DNA from: Bacteroides_E sp964522975
GTDB taxonomy: Bacteria > Bacteroidota > Bacteroidia > Bacteroidales > Bacteroidaceae
Reading direction: 5' to 3'
NCBI GenBank assembly: GCA_964522975.1
Contig: CAZFXK010000114.1
Location: 1-6,969 of the forward strand
Length of the DNA: 6,969 nt
Shown here piece after piece: positions 1 to 5,716 of this stretch. The translations under genes and the position numbers were made by a program. Below the pieces are notes generated by a model. It was not told the origin of the DNA, did no database searches, and was given only the letters and a program-made list of their open reading frames with translations. Each line of letters begins with the position of its first letter. Position 1 is the first letter of the stretch.

Positions 1-55
1 AGGTTTATTATTAGTTTTTTATTGTTTCTTTGGTACATATTCAATATTTTTATTT
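1..55. repeat. Left copy of the 55-bp terminal direct repeat (circular junction)
   Basis: Bases 1-55 are identical to bases 6915-6969. An exact end-to-end repeat of this size is the usual sign that a circular molecule was written out past its own starting point, so the replicon is about 6914 bp. The repeat covers the last codons of the coiled-coil gene, which is therefore complete here. A true terminally repeated linear molecule is a less likely alternative. Confidence 0.9.
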
Positions 56-651
56 TCTTTTAAGTTTTCTTTATCCTGAAGTTTTAGGGAGTGGTGGAAT
101 AGTCTTGAAATAAAGTTTTTATTATTAAACTCTTTTATTTCTTTTTCATAACTTAGGACAAGGAATTTATATAAATTTATTATTTCATTAGATTTTATTT
201 TTTCATTATTATAATTTTTTATTTCTGTTATTTGTTTTTCCTGAAGATCTTGAATAGTTTTTAAGTTTTTATCCTGAAGATGTGTTATTTTATCTTGAAG
301 TATTGTTAATTGTTGTTTCTGATTTTCTGAAATCTCTTTTTCTGTTGTTAATTCAATAGTAACTTTATTGTATTTATTGGTTAGTTTTTCCAACTCTTTG
401 TTTAATGTGTTATAGTTTTCTTTTAGTTGGTTAAGCTCTTTTTTATCTTTGTTAATATCTTCATTAGATATATTCATTTGGTTATATTCTTTATTTGTTA
501 AAATATAATAATCTTCAATACTTTCTTTAGATTTATTCTTAGGATTTTCTTTAAATTCAACATTTAATATTTTAATATCTTTCTTATTTATTGAAATGTT
601 AGAGGTAAAGGATTTTCCCCTATTATAATATTTGATGTTCTTTTTTATCAT
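19..651 (-). CDS. Coiled-coil protein of unknown function (210 aa)
   Basis: I do not recognise a family. The protein is highly charged and rich in Lys, Glu and Asn. Residues of about 1-45 are basic and lack heptads. About 65-150 form a long Glu/Lys/Leu/Gln helix with clear coiled-coil character, including the repeated short motifs LQDK, LQDK and LQEK. The C-terminal part has a short hydrophobic stretch (NLYKFLVLSY) and then a basic tail ending EYVPKKQ. There is no signal peptide or obvious transmembrane helix, so it is probably cytoplasmic. The ATG at 651-649 is preceded only by a weak GAAAG. A TATA-like box 30-40 bp upstream suggests a very short leader. It is the only confident minus-strand gene and converges on the zinc-ribbon gene across the circular junction. 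A structural or DNA-organising role (partition or membrane tethering) is possible but unproven. The GGTGGAATA repeat family runs into its 3' end at 87-109. Confidence 0.8.
   Translation of the reverse strand: MIKKNIKYYNRGKSFTSNISINKKDIKILNVEFKENPKNKSKESIEDYYILTNKEYNQMNISNEDINKDKKELNQLKENYNTLNKELEKLTNKYNKVTIELTTEKEISENQKQQLTILQDKITHLQDKNLKTIQDLQEKQITEIKNYNNEKIKSNEIINLYKFLVLSYEKEIKEFNNKNFISRLFHHSLKLQDKENLKENKNIEYVPKKQ
87..109 (+). repeat. GGTGGAATAGTC repeat inside the 3' end of the coiled-coil gene
   Basis: GGGAGTGGTGGAATAGTC (87-104), preceded by ATCCTGAAGTTTTAG, matches the order found at 6753-6795: ATCCTGAAG, then TTTTAGG, then GTGGTGGAATAATC. Read on the minus strand it encodes the FHHS part of the protein. 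The repeat family therefore crosses from non-coding into coding DNA. Confidence 0.5.
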
Positions 652-680
652 AATCTTTCAACCCTATTATATTATAAACT

Positions 681-690
681 ATATATTTTT
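681..690 (-). promoter_or_regulatory. Probable TATA box of the coiled-coil gene
   Basis: On the minus strand this reads AAAAATATAT. Its centre is about 35 bp from the ATG at 651. With the usual archaeal distance of about 25 bp from TATA box to transcription start, the transcript would begin near 660 and have a leader of only about ten bases. The whole neighbourhood is A+T rich, so other boxes are possible. Confidence 0.35.
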
Positions 691-706
691 ATAGATTAAA
701 AATTAG

Positions 707-800
707 TACTATATTTTTTTATATAAGATCTGTTATAGAATTGATATATTATGAAATGGGATTTTATGTTTTTTAGATTTTTACTATATTTTTTTATATA
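707..800. repeat. Pair of identical 19-bp AT-rich direct repeats
   Basis: TACTATATTTTTTTATATA occurs at 707-725 and again, base for base, at 782-800, 75 bp apart. Shorter relatives (ACTATATTTTTA-like) lie near 676 and 828. A 14-bp perfect palindrome of six T, AT, six A lies at 815-828. On the minus strand each copy contains TATATAAA, so they may be stacked promoters for the coiled-coil gene. Alternatively this is an easily melted element of the origin region. The identity is seen directly; the function is inferred. Confidence 0.55.
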
Positions 801-983
801 CTATTTATAAAAGATTTTTTATAAAAAACTATATTTTTATTATCGATGTGCATTATTAACATATTACAACTTTTCCAATATTTGTTAAACAAATCTTATT
901 TTAAAATTAACTTTACTAAACACGAAATAACCAATATATAGCTATATAGATGTACCACCAAACCCTTTTTTATTTCTTTCAAT

Positions 984-1020
984 TGATTAATTAAAATAAC
1001 AAAGTGATTAATTAAAATGA
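984..1020. repeat. Two 16-bp direct repeats 21 bp apart
   Basis: TGATTAATTAAAATAA (984-999) and TGATTAATTAAAATGA (1005-1020) differ at one position. Their starts are 21 bp apart, which is two helical turns, so a protein bound to both would sit on the same face of the helix. Each contains the palindrome TTAATTAA. This is an iteron-like pair of unknown use. Confidence 0.6.
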
Positions 1021-1205
1021 ATTCAATATTTTTATTTGATTTAAAATACATGAAAGTATCTAAATAATGAAAGCTAAAAGTTTAGGTTTTAAACTTTTTT
1101 CCCTGAATTAGTTGAATGAAACCCCTGAACACTAACAATATTAATAAAATCTAAGTCAATTCGATAAAATCCTAATTTTTCAACCCATCACCTGAAGACA
1201 TAAAA

Positions 1206-1469
1206 TATATTATATGACAATATGACAAGATGGCAAATATATTAAATGGTAATATGACAAGATGGAAAAATGACAATATGACAAACCATGAAATATATTA
1301 AATGACAAGATGGAAAATATATTTTAATATTTTCTGTTAAGATGGCAAACCATCAAAGCATATAATATATTATATGACAATATGACAAGATGGAAAATAC
1401 ATTAACCACTTAGTATATTTAATGACAATATGACAAAGCATGAAATATATTAAATGACAATATGGCAGT
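1206..1469 (+). repeat. Array of 33 consecutive 8-nt units in perfect register
   Basis: The 264 bases divide into exactly 33 units of 8 with no insertion or deletion. Eleven units are ATGACAA followed by T, G or A. Seven are of the ATGG class (ATGGAAAA, ATGGCAAA, ATGGTAAT, ATGGCAGT). Eight are TATATTAA-like. Five are CCATGAAA-like. Only two fit no class (1326 and 1334). Two further upstream units (1190-1205) also keep the phase and resemble units at 1350-1365. A repeat of 8 is not a multiple of 3, so the array is not coding. Ribbon-helix-helix proteins bind contiguous 7-8 bp operators cooperatively (MetJ met boxes, omega heptads), and this plasmid encodes two such proteins. The array is therefore a candidate centromere, iteron cluster or copy-control site. 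It is not a CRISPR array, because there are no long repeats separated by unique spacers. Confidence 0.9.
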
Positions 1470-1626
1470 ATAAAAAATTAAAGATCCTTTACTTATTCAA
1501 CCATAACACCAAACAAAACAGTACTAACTTATCATAAATAACACAGTACATATACATTAAACTATATCAATTTAACAAGTTTTAATAATAGATTTAATTA
1601 AATTGAATATAGATGTTATAATTTAA

Positions 1627-1656
1627 TATGTTATAGTATGTTAAGGTATGTTATTA
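1627..1656 (+). repeat. Three 10-bp tandem repeats (TATGTTA core)
   Basis: The core TATGTTA begins at 1627, 1637 and 1647, giving three tandem 10-bp units with variable last three bases. A related ATGTTATA lies just upstream near 1612. The 10-bp period places every copy on one face of the helix, unlike the 8-nt array 160 bp away, so a different binding protein or intrinsic bending is likely. Confidence 0.5.
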
Positions 1657-1785
1657 ATACAACCCTTTAAAATAAACTATAACTAAGCACCACCTGAACC
1701 AGTTGAAAAACTAAAAAAATCTAATCCTTTTATTAAGTCCCTAAAGTTTTTCCAAACCCCCACACTATCCTTATATTTAGGAAAA

Positions 1786-1977
1786 TCAATTTTCAAGTTT
1801 AACCTGATTATAAGAAGCCCCTGAAATAATATAAAAAAAGTAAGTATAAAATGTTAAACAAAATATAATATATAATAATCCTAATCCAAATTCAGTATAA
1901 GCCCCTGAAGATATACCAAAATAACAAAATAAAGCCATTTGGCAGCCAAAACACTTAAAACTATTCAAACCACCCAT
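1786..1977 (-). CDS. Possible small hydrophobic protein (doubtful)
   Basis: An open frame of 63 codons from the ATG at 1977-1975 (70 codons from an upstream TTG at 1998) would encode a Cys-, Phe- and Gly-rich peptide. It would have one or two membrane-spanning stretches, around MALFCYFGI and LGLLYIIFCLTFYTYFFYII. There is no well-spaced ribosome binding site: only GGTGG, about 12-15 bases before the ATG. Two in-frame SGA motifs come from the 11-bp repeat AAGCCCCTGAA, present on the plus strand at 1815-1825 and 1899-1909. Its Phe/Tyr/Cys richness could simply reflect the T- and G-rich composition of this strand. I could not recognise a family. It may well be non-coding. Confidence 0.25.
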   Translation of the reverse strand: MGGLNSFKCFGCQMALFCYFGISSGAYTEFGLGLLYIIFCLTFYTYFFYIISGASYNQVKLEN

Positions 1978-2014
1978 AAAACAACAAACACCACCCAAAC
2001 CCTAATAATAAATA

Positions 2015-2037
2015 GGTGATGGTTGAATAATCTTGAA
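2015..2037 (+). repeat. GGTGATGGTTGAATAATC element (dispersed repeat family)
   Basis: GGTGATGGTTGAATAATCTT at 2015-2034, followed by GAA, matches copies at 6721, 6843, 6077 and 6776 and the variant inside the coiled-coil gene at 87. It lies alone between the origin-like region and the first RHH gene. Immediately after it, CTTGAAGATCTTAG contains a short self-complementary stretch. Function is unknown. Confidence 0.55.
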
Positions 2038-2291
2038 GATCTTAGAACCTTAGTTTTTCCACCCCCTGAAATTATAGTTTTATGTGGGGATTTTACATAT
2101 AAAAAAGGAGAGTTTATAAAAATTTCATTTATCTAAACATAATAACAACATGATGGAATAATTATTAATGTATTGATATATTTTAGTTGTTTATATTTGG
2201 TTATTTATTCAATAATTGATTTTTAATTTTAGATTTTTTAAAAATTTTTGTTCAAGATTTATTATTTAGGTTTAAACAAAATAATATAATA

Positions 2292-2300
2292 TTATATAAA
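2292..2300 (+). promoter_or_regulatory. Probable TATA box of the 48-aa RHH gene
   Basis: TTATATAAA lies about 85 bp upstream of the TTG start. Transcription would begin near 2322 and leave a leader of about 60 bases. Two copies of ATGTAACAA (2308 and 2349) flank the predicted start site, 41 bp apart, and could be operators for autoregulation. Confidence 0.4.
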
Positions 2301-2381
2301 ATCCTGAATGTAACAAGAGCTGATTAATATTAGATTAAGGGAAAGAAGATGTAACAATACTTTTCCAGTAGGTGAAACAAT

Positions 2382-2528
2382 TTGAAACTAAATAAAACTT
2401 TAACTTTAAAATATAAAAAAGAAGATCCTGAAAAAATTGAATATTTAAAAAATTATTATAATCTAAATAAATCTGAAACTATTAGGAAAATAATAAGAAT
2501 TACTAATAAAGATAAAATACAATCATAA
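2382..2528 (+). CDS. Small ribbon-helix-helix (CopG/Arc-type) DNA-binding protein, 48 aa
   Basis: A short frame starts at TTG 2382, with AGGTGA six bases upstream acting as ribosome binding site. The predicted fold is a minimal RHH. A beta strand spans residues 5-12 (KTLTLKYK) with alternating polar and hydrophobic residues. Helix A spans about 14-26, and helix B about 30-43 begins with NKSETIR. The strand pairs with that of a second subunit and reads the DNA major groove. NKSETIR is shared exactly with the 69-residue RHH protein encoded 390 bp downstream. The underlying 21 bases differ at only two positions, so the genes are probably paralogues. The protein is shorter than most CopG proteins (about 45-60 residues) but holds the whole fold. 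A repressor of its own promoter or of the replication operon is the likely role. Confidence 0.7.
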   Translation: MKLNKTLTLKYKKEDPEKIEYLKNYYNLNKSETIRKIIRITNKDKIQS

Positions 2529-2687
2529 CTTTAAATTATAAAACATAATTTAAAGAAACCCAAAAAGATGTTAAACAAATTTTATATAAGAGAATTAATA
2601 AACTAAAAATAGAAATTATTTAAATGAAACCTGAAGTATTTCTAAAATATGAAAAATCTAAAAAAATAGTTTCTAACAAGAAAGAAT

Positions 2688-2725
2688 AAAAAATTATAGC
2701 ACCGAACCAAAGCCTATAATTTTTT
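2688..2725 (+). terminator. Perfect 12-bp stem-loop ending in a T run
   Basis: AAAAAATTATAG (2688-2699) pairs perfectly with CTATAATTTTTT (2714-2725). The loop is 14 bases and contains CACCGAACC, unusually C-rich for this region. The 3' arm runs into seven T residues, consistent with termination of the 48-aa RHH transcript. An alternative is a structured RNA or a replication signal before the rep operon. The pairing is seen directly; the role is inferred. Confidence 0.55.
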
Positions 2726-2795
2726 TAATCTTTTAAATTTTAAAAATGTGAAAAAATATTATTTTTAAAACTTAATATTAAATCTATAACAAATC

Positions 2796-2805
2796 ATATA
2801 TAAAT
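2796..2805 (+). promoter_or_regulatory. Possible TATA box of the RHH-helicase operon
   Basis: ATATATAAAT, about 110 bp upstream of the ATG at 2916, would give a start near 2827 and a leader of about 90 bases. A second A+T box near 2858-2868 (GGTTTAAATTTAA) would give a shorter leader. The sequence does not decide between them. Confidence 0.35.
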
Positions 2806-2915
2806 TTAATGTTTATTGAAAAATACTTTTTTTTACTATTTTAACTAATTTAAAGGTTTAAATTTAATACTTTGGTTTATTCTATTCTTTTTTATTACAA
2901 AGGAGAATAAACAAC

Positions 2916-3125
2916 ATGGAAACCCAATTAAACACAATCAAAGAAACCGAAATTTATACAAAAAATAAACAGAAATTTTTAGGTTTAAGATGTTCTAATG
3001 AAGATCTATTAAAACTAAATGAAGTAATGAAGTTAGCAGAAAAACCTAATAAATCCGAAACTATTAGATATTGTATAGATTATTGTTATTATAAAGCTCT
3101 TTCTGAAGTTAAGGGGGATTATTAA
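2916..3125 (+). CDS. Ribbon-helix-helix (CopG/Arc/MetJ-type) regulator, 69 aa
   Basis: This is the first gene of the replication operon. The ATG follows AAGGAG with about ten bases between. The RHH core is clear: beta strand at residues 19-26 (QKFLGLRC), helix A at about 28-41, a turn at AEKPNKS, and helix B at about 46-60 beginning NKSETIR. A flexible 18-residue polar N-terminal arm precedes the strand, as in several RHH proteins that contact DNA beside the operator. It would act as a dimer of dimers on short direct repeats. Its stop codon abuts the ATG of the next gene. In small plasmids an RHH gene just upstream of rep usually represses rep transcription and sets copy number (CopG of pMV158, ORF56 of pRN1), so the same role is inferred here. 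The 8-nt array at 1206-1469 is a candidate target. It shares NKSETIR with the 48-aa RHH protein. Confidence 0.85.
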   Translation: METQLNTIKETEIYTKNKQKFLGLRCSNEDLLKLNEVMKLAEKPNKSETIRYCIDYCYYKALSEVKGDY

Positions 3126-3548
3126 ATGGGATATACTACAACAGAATATAGTATAATGACTAAGGAAGATAAACCAACCTTAAGCAGTATAAAAGATAAT
3201 TTAAACAAGATGGAGCAATATAAAAAGCTTTCAATTATATTAAATGTAATGGAAAGTAAAGGATATAAACTATTTAAAGCAGATAATGAAAACAACTTAG
3301 CATTTAAAGGATTTAATGAATTTAATTATATATTATTAAATCTTAATAATGGGATTTATTACAATATAGATTTAGAACCAACATTAAACCATTTCTTAAG
3401 TTTTACAGATGTAAAAGAAAAAGTAAACCCTGAAGATGTTGAAATTTTAAATTATAATATGAAACTTTTAGATATAGATTTTATAGAAAATCATAATAAT
3501 AATATGGGATCTTATCTTTTAGATTTAGATTTAGGGGAGGTTGAATAA
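3126..3548 (+). CDS. Unrecognised acidic protein of the replication operon (140 aa)
   Basis: I recognise no family. The ATG at 3126 directly follows the RHH stop codon and has the ribosome binding site AAGGGGG at 3111-3117, eight bases upstream, so this start is well supported. The protein is soluble and acidic. Residues of about 20-45 are helical and amphipathic. About 45-85 look like a small alpha/beta unit (SKGYKLFKAD, NNLAFKGF, NYILLNLNNGIYYNI), and the C-terminus is strongly acidic (LLDLDLGEVE). No Cys or metal motif is visible. It ends one base before the helicase start, and the helicase ribosome binding site lies inside its last codons, so translation is probably coupled. The conserved position between a copy-control regulator and a replicative helicase suggests a replication accessory or helicase partner. 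That is inference from context only. Confidence 0.75.
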   Translation: MGYTTTEYSIMTKEDKPTLSSIKDNLNKMEQYKKLSIILNVMESKGYKLFKADNENNLAFKGFNEFNYILLNLNNGIYYNIDLEPTLNHFLSFTDVKEKVNPEDVEILNYNMKLLDIDFIENHNNNMGSYLLDLDLGEVE

Positions 3549-3549
3549 A

Positions 3550-5457
3550 TTGAATTCAACCAACTTAACCCCTGAAGATATGGAAAACCTTAACTTAAAT
3601 CTAATATTATCTAAACCAGTATATGACAGTCCTAAATCTTTCTTATTTGAATTATTATATCAAAAAGATTTAGGTTATAGTTTAGCATGGAAAAACAACA
3701 ATACAAACAAGGAAGATTTAAAAACTTTTCCTTATATTGTTATACCTGAAAACTTTGTTAAAATAGTTACTAAGTTAAGAGATAATGAAAAACTAACTAA
3801 TGATGAAAAATTATTAGAAAATTGGATAAGTCCATTATTACTAATAATCCAAAATGAAATAACAGACAATTTAAGTTATATCAATCCTGAAATAAGACAA
3901 GAGATTTATAATATATTAATTGATTTATTGGACAGTATTTGTAAAATTGATATTTTAGAAGAGCCTAATAAGTATATTGAAAAACCAGTAATATATTTAA
4001 TGGAAACTGAAATACTTGAAGAGATGGAAACAATAAAAGATTTAGATAATATAGGATTAAAAACTACTATTCAATCCAACCTTAAGGAAAGAAAAGCAAT
4101 AGCTAAAACAAGAAGAGATTTAGGAGAATATCTTAATAAAAGACATGGAATAATCTTAAGATATGAAATAAACACTATTTATATATTAGATAAAAATAAC
4201 ATTGGATATAATCAAATTAAACCTGATGGATTAATAAAATTATTATCTAAAGATTTAGGGGAAAACTTAGTTTCTGATAAGGATCTTTTAGAAGCTCTTA
4301 GTTTTATAAGTGAAAGAAAAAAATTAGAATATAACAAGGTTAAATTTAATAATTGTATTTATGATATGAAATTAAATGAAGTTATAACCCCTAAAAATCC
4401 AGTTTTTACAGATATAGAAAGTAAATATAATTATAATCCTAATGCAGAAAGTTATATTTTAAAGAATTTTTTAGAAACTTCATTAGAAAAAGAAACACCT
4501 GAAAGAACCAAAGAATATATAAAAGGAGTTTTACAAGTAGTAGGATATTTATTTAGTAGTGGAAACACACAAAATATTTTAACTTTTATTGTTGGAGTTG
4601 GTGGAGGTGGAAAATCTGTTTTTACTAATGTATTAACTGAAATCTTTAGTATAGATAAAGTGGCAGATTTAAGCCTACAAGAGTTAGACAACCCACACGG
4701 TACAAGCTCATTAATAGGAAAACATTTAAACATTGTAAGAGATGCAGACGACCGATTAGTAGAGGCTGAAGATGTATTAAAACAATTAAGTGGAAATGAC
4801 CCAATACAAACCAACCCTAAATTTAAAGAAGCCTATACAATAGCAAGGGAAGAAGTGGCAAAAACTTTAATTATAGCTAATGCAATCCCTAAGTTTAGGA
4901 AAACAAGCCAAAGCCTATTAAGTAGATTTTTAATAATAGAATTCAATAAAAAGTTTAGGGGGACAAACAAAGAAGATAAAAATTTAATAGGGAAAATACT
5001 TGAAGATCCTGAAGAAATTGAATGGTTAATTTATCATGGATTAAAAGAATATAAGGAAATGGTAGAAGCTAACCAAGATTTTATTTTAAGAATGAATGAA
5101 AAAGAAACTAAAGTATTAGTTGAAAAATATAGTAAACCAGTTAATTATTTAGTATCTAAGTTAGTTCTAAAATATGACCCTGAAGCCTTTGAATATGGAG
5201 AAAGCCAAGTATTTTCAACCCCCTTAAATAAAATGTGTGTTAAGTTAGCAGAAAAAGAGGGAATAGAAGTTAAAACAAATAAAAAAGATTTAATAGATCC
5301 AAGAGTTTTAACAAAAGCTATTAAGGAAGAATTTGAATTATATGATGTACAAGTAAATAAAGGAGAGTACAAACCAGTTAAAGCAGATAATCAAAAAAGA
5401 TATTATCCTGATTTAATAAAAGATATTGAAACATGGAAATATTTAGATAATAATTAA
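3550..5457 (+). CDS. D5-like superfamily 3 replicative helicase (plasmid Rep), about 635 aa
   Basis: This is the replication initiator/helicase. Numbering is from TTG 3550, chosen because GGGGAGG (3534-3540) lies nine bases upstream. The in-frame TTG at 3541 directly abuts that site and overlaps the previous gene. Residues of about 190-330 resemble the D5_N region found before viral and plasmid SF3 helicases. The ATPase follows: Walker A GVGGGGKS at 349-356, acidic Walker B region RDADD at 397-401, sensor motif LIIANAIP with Asn 444, and arginine finger in LLSRF (Arg 459). The last 110 residues look like a winged-helix DNA-binding tail. SF3 enzymes form hexamers that unwind DNA from the origin. 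The first 190 residues are mainly helical and contain no His at all, so the archaeo-eukaryotic primase motif SxH is absent. Priming probably relies on the host or on an unrecognised activity. No relaxase or rolling-circle Rep motif was seen. Confidence 0.92.
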   Translation: MNSTNLTPEDMENLNLNLILSKPVYDSPKSFLFELLYQKDLGYSLAWKNNNTNKEDLKTFPYIVIPENFVKIVTKLRDNEKLTNDEKLLENWISPLLLIIQNEITDNLSYINPEIRQEIYNILIDLLDSICKIDILEEPNKYIEKPVIYLMETEILEEMETIKDLDNIGLKTTIQSNLKERKAIAKTRRDLGEYLNKRHGIILRYEINTIYILDKNNIGYNQIKPDGLIKLLSKDLGENLVSDKDLLEALSFISERKKLEYNKVKFNNCIYDMKLNEVITPKNPVFTDIESKYNYNPNAESYILKNFLETSLEKETPERTKEYIKGVLQVVGYLFSSGNTQNILTFIVGVGGGGKSVFTNVLTEIFSIDKVADLSLQELDNPHGTSSLIGKHLNIVRDADDRLVEAEDVLKQLSGNDPIQTNPKFKEAYTIAREEVAKTLIIANAIPKFRKTSQSLLSRFLIIEFNKKFRGTNKEDKNLIGKILEDPEEIEWLIYHGLKEYKEMVEANQDFILRMNEKETKVLVEKYSKPVNYLVSKLVLKYDPEAFEYGESQVFSTPLNKMCVKLAEKEGIEVKTNKKDLIDPRVLTKAIKEEFELYDVQVNKGEYKPVKADNQKRYYPDLIKDIETWKYLDNN

Positions 5458-5467
5458 TATAAATAAG

Positions 5468-5657
5468 TTAGCACTTAACCCCCAGTTAATCCTTTATTAA
5501 ACATAAAATTTAAACCTTTTCCTTTCTTTTTTTTACTATTTTTTACTTTTTTTATCCAACTATTATTAATTGGATTTTTTATTAGATGGAGCAATAAGAA
5601 ACTAATAGAAAGAAGTTATTCAATCCCCCCTTATACCTAATTTAAATTAAGTGCTAA
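5468..5657. repeat. 11-bp inverted repeat TTAGCACTTAA / TTAAGTGCTAA
   Basis: TTAGCACTTAA at 5468-5478 and its exact complement at 5647-5657 bracket 168 bp that hold the poly-T tract and the ATCCAA stem-loop. Related direct copies follow at 5856 (TTAAGCACCTA), 5935 (TTAGCAGTTA) and 6015 (TTAGCACCTAA). These look like repeated binding sites downstream of rep. Confidence 0.55.
5524..5552 (+). terminator. Poly-T terminator of the replication operon
   Basis: About 65 bases after the helicase stop the plus strand carries three T runs, including nine T then ACTA and seven T at the end. Archaeal RNA polymerase terminates at such tracts without a hairpin. A small stem-loop, ATCCAA (5554-5559) with TTGGAT (5570-5575), is itself followed by five more T residues and may act as a second stop. 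Confidence 0.65.
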
Positions 5658-5716
5658 GTATAAAAATTTAATGAATTAATTAAATCTAAGTTATTAAAAT
5701 CCTTTAATTTTTTATT

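Larger units (their letters stand above)
652..1785. other. Gene-free repeat-rich region, candidate origin/centromere
   Basis: No open frame with a convincing start was found on either strand over more than 1.1 kb. The stretch holds four separate repeat systems: the 19-bp pair, the 16-bp pair, the 8-nt register array and the 10-bp triplet. From about 860 onward the plus strand is poor in G and carries many short C runs. A dense set of unrelated direct repeats beside DNA-binding protein genes on a small plasmid is typical of a replication origin or partition site, but which repeat does which job cannot be read from the sequence. Confidence 0.5.
2529..2915 (+). other. Intergenic leader region before the replication operon
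   Basis: Between the two RHH genes I see no convincing gene. A 21-codon ATG frame at 2624-2689 lacks a ribosome binding site. A stop-free stretch just upstream (2549-2620) has no start codon. The segment holds the perfect stem-loop at 2688-2725 and the likely operon promoter at 2796. Confidence 0.4.

Noticed and set aside
1206..1469. CRISPR array
   Set aside because: The units are 8 nt and contiguous, with no 24-40 nt repeats or unique spacers, and there are no cas genes.
2624..2689. ATG frame of 21 codons (MKPEVF...) between the RHH genes
   Set aside because: No ribosome binding site, very short, and the preceding open stretch has no start codon. It may be a decayed remnant.
4452..4814. 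Minus-strand open frame of 120 codons inside the helicase gene
   Set aside because: It lies wholly antisense to the Walker A/B region of a clearly conserved helicase, has no ribosome binding site and shows Ser/Phe/Pro-rich shadow composition.
2707..4918. CCAAAGCCTAT shared by the hairpin loop (2707-2717) and the helicase gene (4908-4918)
   Set aside because: Only 11 bases and in the same sense, so no antisense pairing is possible. Probably coincidence.
5145..5372. Minus-strand open frame of 75 codons near the helicase C-terminus
   Set aside because: Antisense to the helicase, with no start signal or recognisable protein features.
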